A program made the translations under genes and the position numbers. Shown one piece after another: positions 54,247-64,000 of a stretch of 64,000 nucleotides of DNA. This DNA comes from Hygrocybe punicea (taxonomy: Eukaryota; Basidiomycota; Agaricomycetes; Agaricales; Hygrophoraceae). The notes beneath the pieces were generated by a model, which did not search any database, was not told where the DNA came from, and saw only the letters and a program-made list of their open reading frames with translations. The stretch is taken from contig OY744461.1 of the NCBI GenBank assembly GCA_963556145.1, positions 9,461,228-9,525,227 on the forward strand, written 5' to 3'. The first letter of the stretch is position 1. Each line of letters starts with the position of its first letter.

Positions 54247-57200
54247 GTAGTAAAATCAAGTATTCCGCACCGTTAGTTAGAGGTTGTTTTTCAACGATTT
54301 GAAGCAAATTCCGACCAGGTTTGTTCGTAGTAAAATCAAGTATTCCGCACCGTTAGTTAGAGGTTGTTTTTCAACGATTTGAAGCAAATTCCGACCAGGT
54401 TTGTTCGTAGTAAAATCAAGTATTCCGCACCGTTAGTTAGAGGTTGTTTTTCAACGATTTGAAGCAAATTCCGACCAGGTTTGTTCGTAGTAAAATCAAG
54501 TATTCCGCACCGTTAGTTAGAGGTTGTTTTTCAACGATTTGAAGCAAATTCCGACCAGGTTTGTTCGTAGTAAAATCAAGTATTCCGCACCGTTAGTTAG
54601 AGGTTGTTTTTCAACGATTTGAAGCAAATTCCGACCAGGTTTGTTCGTAGTAAAATCAAGTATTCCGCACCGTTAGTTAGAGGTTGTTTTTCAACGATTT
54701 GAAGCAAATTCCGACCAGGTTTGTTCGTAGTAAAATCAAGTATTCCGCACCGTTAGTTAGAGGTTGTTTTTCAACGATTTGAAGCAAATTCCGACCAGGT
54801 TTGTTCGTAGTAAAATCAAGTATTCCGCACCGTTAGTTAGAGGTTGTTTTTCAACGATTTGAAGCAAATTCCGACCAGGTTTGTTCGTAGTAAAATCAAG
54901 TATTCCGCACCGTTAGTTAGAGGTTGTTTTTCAACGATTTGAAGCAAATTCCGACCAGGTTTGTTCGTAGTAAAATCAAGTATTCCGCACCGTTAGTTAG
55001 AGGTTGTTTTTCAACGATTTGAAGCAAATTCCGACCAGGTTTGTTCGTAGTAAAATCAAGTATTCCGCACCGTTAGTTAGAGGTTGTTTTTCAACGATTT
55101 GAAGCAAATTCCGACCAGGTTTGTTCGTAGTAAAATCAAGTATTCCGCACCGTTAGTTAGAGGTTGTTTTTCAACGATTTGAAGCAAATTCCGACCAGGT
55201 TTGTTCGTAGTAAAATCAAGTATTCCGCACCGTTAGTTAGAGGTTGTTTTTCAACGATTTGAAGCAAATTCCGACCAGGTTTGTTCGTAGTAAAATCAAG
55301 TATTCCGCACCGTTAGTTAGAGGTTGTTTTTCAACGATTTGAAGCAAATTCCGACCAGGTTTGTTCGTAGTAAAATCAAGTATTCCGCACCGTTAGTTAG
55401 AGGTTGTTTTTCAACGATTTGAAGCAAATTCCGACCAGGTTTGTTCGTAGTAAAATCAAGTATTCCGCACCGTTAGTTAGAGGTTGTTTTTCAACGATTT
55501 GAAGCAAATTCCGACCAGGTTTGTTCGTAGTAAAATCAAGTATTCCGCACCGTTAGTTAGAGGTTGTTTTTCAACGATTTGAAGCAAATTCCGACCAGGT
55601 TTGTTCGTAGTAAAATCAAGTATTCCGCACCGTTAGTTAGAGGTTGTTTTTCAACGATTTGAAGCAAATTCCGACCAGGTTTGTTCGTAGTAAAATCAAG
55701 TATTCCGCACCGTTAGTTAGAGGTTGTTTTTCAACGATTTGAAGCAAATTCCGACCAGGTTTGTTCGTAGTAAAATCAAGTATTCCGCACCGTTAGTTAG
55801 AGGTTGTTTTTCAACGATTTGAAGCAAATTCCGACCAGGTTTGTTCGTAGTAAAATCAAGTATTCCGCACCGTTAGTTAGAGGTTGTTTTTCAACGATTT
55901 GAAGCAAATTCCGACCAGGTTTGTTCGTAGTAAAATCAAGTATTCCGCACCGTTAGTTAGAGGTTGTTTTTCAACGATTTGAAGCAAATTCCGACCAGGT
56001 TTGTTCGTAGTAAAATCAAGTATTCCGCACCGTTAGTTAGAGGTTGTTTTTCAACGATTTGAAGCAAATTCCGACCAGGTTTGTTCGTAGTAAAATCAAG
56101 TATTCCGCACCGTTAGTTAGAGGTTGTTTTTCAACGATTTGAAGCAAATTCCGACCAGGTTTGTTCGTAGTAAAATCAAGTATTCCGCACCGTTAGTTAG
56201 AGGTTGTTTTTCAACGATTTGAAGCAAATTCCGACCAGGTTTGTTCGTAGTAAAATCAAGTATTCCGCACCGTTAGTTAGAGGTTGTTTTTCAACGATTT
56301 GAAGCAAATTCCGACCAGGTTTGTTCGTAGTAAAATCAAGTATTCCGCACCGTTAGTTAGAGGTTGTTTTTCAACGATTTGAAGCAAATTCCGACCAGGT
56401 TTGTTCGTAGTAAAATCAAGTATTCCGCACCGTTAGTTAGAGGTTGTTTTTCAACGATTTGAAGCAAATTCCGACCAGGTTTGTTCGTAGTAAAATCAAG
56501 TATTCCGCACCGTTAGTTAGAGGTTGTTTTTCAACGATTTGAAGCAAATTCCGACCAGGTTTGTTCGTAGTAAAATCAAGTATTCCGCACCGTTAGTTAG
56601 AGGTTGTTTTTCAACGATTTGAAGCAAATTCCGACCAGGTTTGTTCGTAGTAAAATCAAGTATTCCGCACCGTTAGTTAGAGGTTGTTTTTCAACGATTT
56701 GAAGCAAATTCCGACCAGGTTTGTTCGTAGTAAAATCAAGTATTCCGCACCGTTAGTTAGAGGTTGTTTTTCAACGATTTGAAGCAAATTCCGACCAGGT
56801 TTGTTCGTAGTAAAATCAAGTATTCCGCACCGTTAGTTAGAGGTTGTTTTTCAACGATTTGAAGCAAATTCCGACCAGGTTTGTTCGTAGTAAAATCAAG
56901 TATTCCGCACCGTTAGTTAGAGGTTGTTTTTCAACGATTTGAAGCAAATTCCGACCAGGTTTGTTCGTAGTAAAATCAAGTATTCCGCACCGTTAGTTAG
57001 AGGTTGTTTTTCAACGATTTGAAGCAAATTCCGACCAGGTTTGTTCGTAGTAAAATCAAGTATTCCGCACCGTTAGTTAGAGGTTGTTTTTCAACGATTT
57101 GAAGCAAATTCCGACCAGGTTTGTTCGTAGTAAAATCAAGTATTCCGCACCGTTAGTTAGAGGTTGTTTTTCAACGATTTGAAGCAAATTCCGACCAGGT

Positions 57201-60200
57201 TTGTTCGTAGTAAAATCAAGTATTCCGCACCGTTAGTTAGAGGTTGTTTTTCAACGATTTGAAGCAAATTCCGACCAGGTTTGTTCGTAGTAAAATCAAG
57301 TATTCCGCACCGTTAGTTAGAGGTTGTTTTTCAACGATTTGAAGCAAATTCCGACCAGGTTTGTTCGTAGTAAAATCAAGTATTCCGCACCGTTAGTTAG
57401 AGGTTGTTTTTCAACGATTTGAAGCAAATTCCGACCAGGTTTGTTCGTAGTAAAATCAAGTATTCCGCACCGTTAGTTAGAGGTTGTTTTTCAACGATTT
57501 GAAGCAAATTCCGACCAGGTTTGTTCGTAGTAAAATCAAGTATTCCGCACCGTTAGTTAGAGGTTGTTTTTCAACGATTTGAAGCAAATTCCGACCAGGT
57601 TTGTTCGTAGTAAAATCAAGTATTCCGCACCGTTAGTTAGAGGTTGTTTTTCAACGATTTGAAGCAAATTCCGACCAGGTTTGTTCGTAGTAAAATCAAG
57701 TATTCCGCACCGTTAGTTAGAGGTTGTTTTTCAACGATTTGAAGCAAATTCCGACCAGGTTTGTTCGTAGTAAAATCAAGTATTCCGCACCGTTAGTTAG
57801 AGGTTGTTTTTCAACGATTTGAAGCAAATTCCGACCAGGTTTGTTCGTAGTAAAATCAAGTATTCCGCACCGTTAGTTAGAGGTTGTTTTTCAACGATTT
57901 GAAGCAAATTCCGACCAGGTTTGTTCGTAGTAAAATCAAGTATTCCGCACCGTTAGTTAGAGGTTGTTTTTCAACGATTTGAAGCAAATTCCGACCAGGT
58001 TTGTTCGTAGTAAAATCAAGTATTCCGCACCGTTAGTTAGAGGTTGTTTTTCAACGATTTGAAGCAAATTCCGACCAGGTTTGTTCGTAGTAAAATCAAG
58101 TATTCCGCACCGTTAGTTAGAGGTTGTTTTTCAACGATTTGAAGCAAATTCCGACCAGGTTTGTTCGTAGTAAAATCAAGTATTCCGCACCGTTAGTTAG
58201 AGGTTGTTTTTCAACGATTTGAAGCAAATTCCGACCAGGTTTGTTCGTAGTAAAATCAAGTATTCCGCACCGTTAGTTAGAGGTTGTTTTTCAACGATTT
58301 GAAGCAAATTCCGACCAGGTTTGTTCGTAGTAAAATCAAGTATTCCGCACCGTTAGTTAGAGGTTGTTTTTCAACGATTTGAAGCAAATTCCGACCAGGT
58401 TTGTTCGTAGTAAAATCAAGTATTCCGCACCGTTAGTTAGAGGTTGTTTTTCAACGATTTGAAGCAAATTCCGACCAGGTTTGTTCGTAGTAAAATCAAG
58501 TATTCCGCACCGTTAGTTAGAGGTTGTTTTTCAACGATTTGAAGCAAATTCCGACCAGGTTTGTTCGTAGTAAAATCAAGTATTCCGCACCGTTAGTTAG
58601 AGGTTGTTTTTCAACGATTTGAAGCAAATTCCGACCAGGTTTGTTCGTAGTAAAATCAAGTATTCCGCACCGTTAGTTAGAGGTTGTTTTTCAACGATTT
58701 GAAGCAAATTCCGACCAGGTTTGTTCGTAGTAAAATCAAGTATTCCGCACCGTTAGTTAGAGGTTGTTTTTCAACGATTTGAAGCAAATTCCGACCAGGT
58801 TTGTTCGTAGTAAAATCAAGTATTCCGCACCGTTAGTTAGAGGTTGTTTTTCAACGATTTGAAGCAAATTCCGACCAGGTTTGTTCGTAGTAAAATCAAG
58901 TATTCCGCACCGTTAGTTAGAGGTTGTTTTTCAACGATTTGAAGCAAATTCCGACCAGGTTTGTTCGTAGTAAAATCAAGTATTCCGCACCGTTAGTTAG
59001 AGGTTGTTTTTCAACGATTTGAAGCAAATTCCGACCAGGTTTGTTCGTAGTAAAATCAAGTATTCCGCACCGTTAGTTAGAGGTTGTTTTTCAACGATTT
59101 GAAGCAAATTCCGACCAGGTTTGTTCGTAGTAAAATCAAGTATTCCGCACCGTTAGTTAGAGGTTGTTTTTCAACGATTTGAAGCAAATTCCGACCAGGT
59201 TTGTTCGTAGTAAAATCAAGTATTCCGCACCGTTAGTTAGAGGTTGTTTTTCAACGATTTGAAGCAAATTCCGACCAGGTTTGTTCGTAGTAAAATCAAG
59301 TATTCCGCACCGTTAGTTAGAGGTTGTTTTTCAACGATTTGAAGCAAATTCCGACCAGGTTTGTTCGTAGTAAAATCAAGTATTCCGCACCGTTAGTTAG
59401 AGGTTGTTTTTCAACGATTTGAAGCAAATTCCGACCAGGTTTGTTCGTAGTAAAATCAAGTATTCCGCACCGTTAGTTAGAGGTTGTTTTTCAACGATTT
59501 GAAGCAAATTCCGACCAGGTTTGTTCGTAGTAAAATCAAGTATTCCGCACCGTTAGTTAGAGGTTGTTTTTCAACGATTTGAAGCAAATTCCGACCAGGT
59601 TTGTTCGTAGTAAAATCAAGTATTCCGCACCGTTAGTTAGAGGTTGTTTTTCAACGATTTGAAGCAAATTCCGACCAGGTTTGTTCGTAGTAAAATCAAG
59701 TATTCCGCACCGTTAGTTAGAGGTTGTTTTTCAACGATTTGAAGCAAATTCCGACCAGGTTTGTTCGTAGTAAAATCAAGTATTCCGCACCGTTAGTTAG
59801 AGGTTGTTTTTCAACGATTTGAAGCAAATTCCGACCAGGTTTGTTCGTAGTAAAATCAAGTATTCCGCACCGTTAGTTAGAGGTTGTTTTTCAACGATTT
59901 GAAGCAAATTCCGACCAGGTTTGTTCGTAGTAAAATCAAGTATTCCGCACCGTTAGTTAGAGGTTGTTTTTCAACGATTTGAAGCAAATTCCGACCAGGT
60001 TTGTTCGTAGTAAAATCAAGTATTCCGCACCGTTAGTTAGAGGTTGTTTTTCAACGATTTGAAGCAAATTCCGACCAGGTTTGTTCGTAGTAAAATCAAG
60101 TATTCCGCACCGTTAGTTAGAGGTTGTTTTTCAACGATTTGAAGCAAATTCCGACCAGGTTTGTTCGTAGTAAAATCAAGTATTCCGCACCGTTAGTTAG

Positions 60201-63200
60201 AGGTTGTTTTTCAACGATTTGAAGCAAATTCCGACCAGGTTTGTTCGTAGTAAAATCAAGTATTCCGCACCGTTAGTTAGAGGTTGTTTTTCAACGATTT
60301 GAAGCAAATTCCGACCAGGTTTGTTCGTAGTAAAATCAAGTATTCCGCACCGTTAGTTAGAGGTTGTTTTTCAACGATTTGAAGCAAATTCCGACCAGGT
60401 TTGTTCGTAGTAAAATCAAGTATTCCGCACCGTTAGTTAGAGGTTGTTTTTCAACGATTTGAAGCAAATTCCGACCAGGTTTGTTCGTAGTAAAATCAAG
60501 TATTCCGCACCGTTAGTTAGAGGTTGTTTTTCAACGATTTGAAGCAAATTCCGACCAGGTTTGTTCGTAGTAAAATCAAGTATTCCGCACCGTTAGTTAG
60601 AGGTTGTTTTTCAACGATTTGAAGCAAATTCCGACCAGGTTTGTTCGTAGTAAAATCAAGTATTCCGCACCGTTAGTTAGAGGTTGTTTTTCAACGATTT
60701 GAAGCAAATTCCGACCAGGTTTGTTCGTAGTAAAATCAAGTATTCCGCACCGTTAGTTAGAGGTTGTTTTTCAACGATTTGAAGCAAATTCCGACCAGGT
60801 TTGTTCGTAGTAAAATCAAGTATTCCGCACCGTTAGTTAGAGGTTGTTTTTCAACGATTTGAAGCAAATTCCGACCAGGTTTGTTCGTAGTAAAATCAAG
60901 TATTCCGCACCGTTAGTTAGAGGTTGTTTTTCAACGATTTGAAGCAAATTCCGACCAGGTTTGTTCGTAGTAAAATCAAGTATTCCGCACCGTTAGTTAG
61001 AGGTTGTTTTTCAACGATTTGAAGCAAATTCCGACCAGGTTTGTTCGTAGTAAAATCAAGTATTCCGCACCGTTAGTTAGAGGTTGTTTTTCAACGATTT
61101 GAAGCAAATTCCGACCAGGTTTGTTCGTAGTAAAATCAAGTATTCCGCACCGTTAGTTAGAGGTTGTTTTTCAACGATTTGAAGCAAATTCCGACCAGGT
61201 TTGTTCGTAGTAAAATCAAGTATTCCGCACCGTTAGTTAGAGGTTGTTTTTCAACGATTTGAAGCAAATTCCGACCAGGTTTGTTCGTAGTAAAATCAAG
61301 TATTCCGCACCGTTAGTTAGAGGTTGTTTTTCAACGATTTGAAGCAAATTCCGACCAGGTTTGTTCGTAGTAAAATCAAGTATTCCGCACCGTTAGTTAG
61401 AGGTTGTTTTTCAACGATTTGAAGCAAATTCCGACCAGGTTTGTTCGTAGTAAAATCAAGTATTCCGCACCGTTAGTTAGAGGTTGTTTTTCAACGATTT
61501 GAAGCAAATTCCGACCAGGTTTGTTCGTAGTAAAATCAAGTATTCCGCACCGTTAGTTAGAGGTTGTTTTTCAACGATTTGAAGCAAATTCCGACCAGGT
61601 TTGTTCGTAGTAAAATCAAGTATTCCGCACCGTTAGTTAGAGGTTGTTTTTCAACGATTTGAAGCAAATTCCGACCAGGTTTGTTCGTAGTAAAATCAAG
61701 TATTCCGCACCGTTAGTTAGAGGTTGTTTTTCAACGATTTGAAGCAAATTCCGACCAGGTTTGTTCGTAGTAAAATCAAGTATTCCGCACCGTTAGTTAG
61801 AGGTTGTTTTTCAACGATTTGAAGCAAATTCCGACCAGGTTTGTTCGTAGTAAAATCAAGTATTCCGCACCGTTAGTTAGAGGTTGTTTTTCAACGATTT
61901 GAAGCAAATTCCGACCAGGTTTGTTCGTAGTAAAATCAAGTATTCCGCACCGTTAGTTAGAGGTTGTTTTTCAACGATTTGAAGCAAATTCCGACCAGGT
62001 TTGTTCGTAGTAAAATCAAGTATTCCGCACCGTTAGTTAGAGGTTGTTTTTCAACGATTTGAAGCAAATTCCGACCAGGTTTGTTCGTAGTAAAATCAAG
62101 TATTCCGCACCGTTAGTTAGAGGTTGTTTTTCAACGATTTGAAGCAAATTCCGACCAGGTTTGTTCGTAGTAAAATCAAGTATTCCGCACCGTTAGTTAG
62201 AGGTTGTTTTTCAACGATTTGAAGCAAATTCCGACCAGGTTTGTTCGTAGTAAAATCAAGTATTCCGCACCGTTAGTTAGAGGTTGTTTTTCAACGATTT
62301 GAAGCAAATTCCGACCAGGTTTGTTCGTAGTAAAATCAAGTATTCCGCACCGTTAGTTAGAGGTTGTTTTTCAACGATTTGAAGCAAATTCCGACCAGGT
62401 TTGTTCGTAGTAAAATCAAGTATTCCGCACCGTTAGTTAGAGGTTGTTTTTCAACGATTTGAAGCAAATTCCGACCAGGTTTGTTCGTAGTAAAATCAAG
62501 TATTCCGCACCGTTAGTTAGAGGTTGTTTTTCAACGATTTGAAGCAAATTCCGACCAGGTTTGTTCGTAGTAAAATCAAGTATTCCGCACCGTTAGTTAG
62601 AGGTTGTTTTTCAACGATTTGAAGCAAATTCCGACCAGGTTTGTTCGTAGTAAAATCAAGTATTCCGCACCGTTAGTTAGAGGTTGTTTTTCAACGATTT
62701 GAAGCAAATTCCGACCAGGTTTGTTCGTAGTAAAATCAAGTATTCCGCACCGTTAGTTAGAGGTTGTTTTTCAACGATTTGAAGCAAATTCCGACCAGGT
62801 TTGTTCGTAGTAAAATCAAGTATTCCGCACCGTTAGTTAGAGGTTGTTTTTCAACGATTTGAAGCAAATTCCGACCAGGTTTGTTCGTAGTAAAATCAAG
62901 TATTCCGCACCGTTAGTTAGAGGTTGTTTTTCAACGATTTGAAGCAAATTCCGACCAGGTTTGTTCGTAGTAAAATCAAGTATTCCGCACCGTTAGTTAG
63001 AGGTTGTTTTTCAACGATTTGAAGCAAATTCCGACCAGGTTTGTTCGTAGTAAAATCAAGTATTCCGCACCGTTAGTTAGAGGTTGTTTTTCAACGATTT
63101 GAAGCAAATTCCGACCAGGTTTGTTCGTAGTAAAATCAAGTATTCCGCACCGTTAGTTAGAGGTTGTTTTTCAACGATTTGAAGCAAATTCCGACCAGGT

Positions 63201-64000
63201 TTGTTCGTAGTAAAATCAAGTATTCCGCACCGTTAGTTAGAGGTTGTTTTTCAACGATTTGAAGCAAATTCCGACCAGGTTTGTTCGTAGTAAAATCAAG
63301 TATTCCGCACCGTTAGTTAGAGGTTGTTTTTCAACGATTTGAAGCAAATTCCGACCAGGTTTGTTCGTAGTAAAATCAAGTATTCCGCACCGTTAGTTAG
63401 AGGTTGTTTTTCAACGATTTGAAGCAAATTCCGACCAGGTTTGTTCGTAGTAAAATCAAGTATTCCGCACCGTTAGTTAGAGGTTGTTTTTCAACGATTT
63501 GAAGCAAATTCCGACCAGGTTTGTTCGTAGTAAAATCAAGTATTCCGCACCGTTAGTTAGAGGTTGTTTTTCAACGATTTGAAGCAAATTCCGACCAGGT
63601 TTGTTCGTAGTAAAATCAAGTATTCCGCACCGTTAGTTAGAGGTTGTTTTTCAACGATTTGAAGCAAATTCCGACCAGGTTTGTTCGTAGTAAAATCAAG
63701 TATTCCGCACCGTTAGTTAGAGGTTGTTTTTCAACGATTTGAAGCAAATTCCGACCAGGTTTGTTCGTAGTAAAATCAAGTATTCCGCACCGTTAGTTAG
63801 AGGTTGTTTTTCAACGATTTGAAGCAAATTCCGACCAGGTTTGTTCGTAGTAAAATCAAGTATTCCGCACCGTTAGTTAGAGGTTGTTTTTCAACGATTT
63901 GAAGCAAATTCCGACCAGGTTTGTTCGTAGTAAAATCAAGTATTCCGCACCGTTAGTTAGAGGTTGTTTTTCAACGATTTGAAGCAAATTCCGACCAGGT
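54247..64000. repeat. 80-bp tandem array, about 122 copies, open at window end
   Basis: The unit starts GTAGTAAAATCAAGTATTCC and ends AGGTTTGTTC. It repeats at exactly 80 bp from 54247 to 64000, and I see no base change anywhere. It has stop codons in frames, encodes no ORF over 60 codons, and continues past the window. Perfect homogeneity implies very recent amplification, strong homogenisation or an assembly effect. Confidence 0.97.

Overview
This window looks like repeat-rich nuclear DNA of a mushroom-forming basidiomycete (Agaricomycetes). Genes have short introns of about 45-65 bp with GT...CTRAY...AG signals. The recognisable families are ones expanded in Agaricomycetes: TET/JBP dioxygenase, BAH-PHD protein, Crinkler (CRN) effector, 7-TM protein, APH-like kinase and a Ty3/gypsy element. 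I saw no tRNA, rRNA or CRISPR array.

Bases 1-10.7 kb hold a compact gene block with a chromatin theme. On the minus strand are a BAH-PHD gene (73-1170), a large unknown gene X (1795-4951) and an unknown gene Y (5240-6819). On the plus strand are a five-exon TET/JBP-type 2-oxoglutarate dioxygenase (8449-9890) and a small zinc-finger protein (10144-10720) whose N-terminus resembles the histone H3 tail. A 1018-bp DNA element with terminal inverted repeats and an 8-bp target duplication sits just upstream of the TET/JBP gene. Duplicated fragments of the TET/JBP start and of the gene X 5' flank show that the block has been rearranged.

Bases 10.6-40.7 kb are mostly mobile and satellite DNA. An array of 37-bp dyad repeats (10.6-12.5 kb) is followed by six 58-bp repeats. 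Against these abuts the 3' LTR of a 5'-truncated, minus-strand Ty3/gypsy element (13476-26787). That element has a very long gag-protease ORF, a pol ORF that ends in an ASCH-like domain, and a third ORF before the LTR. Foldback elements follow, one of them containing about 8 monomers of a 22-bp satellite (26.8-27.4 kb). A G-quadruplex-prone 145-bp minisatellite comes next (30-31.8 kb). A second copy of the satellite-bearing foldback element has expanded to about 335 monomers (32.9-40.7 kb).

Bases 40.7-51.5 kb are gene-poor and contain decaying genes: a CRN header fragment, a 7-TM gene with an internal stop, an APH-like kinase remnant, a trypsin-like-family pseudogene and a partial unknown ORF. 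At 51686-54064 lies an intact six-exon CRN-like gene with two ubiquitin-like headers, a nuclease-like domain and a kinase-like domain. From 54247 to the window end runs a visually invariant 80-bp tandem array of about 122 copies, distantly related to the 58-bp array.

The strongest system-level idea is an epigenetic module. A DNA-base oxidiser, chromatin readers and a histone-tail mimic lie together, next to a retroelement whose polyprotein carries a PUA-like domain of a class that can bind modified bases. The functional link is inference.
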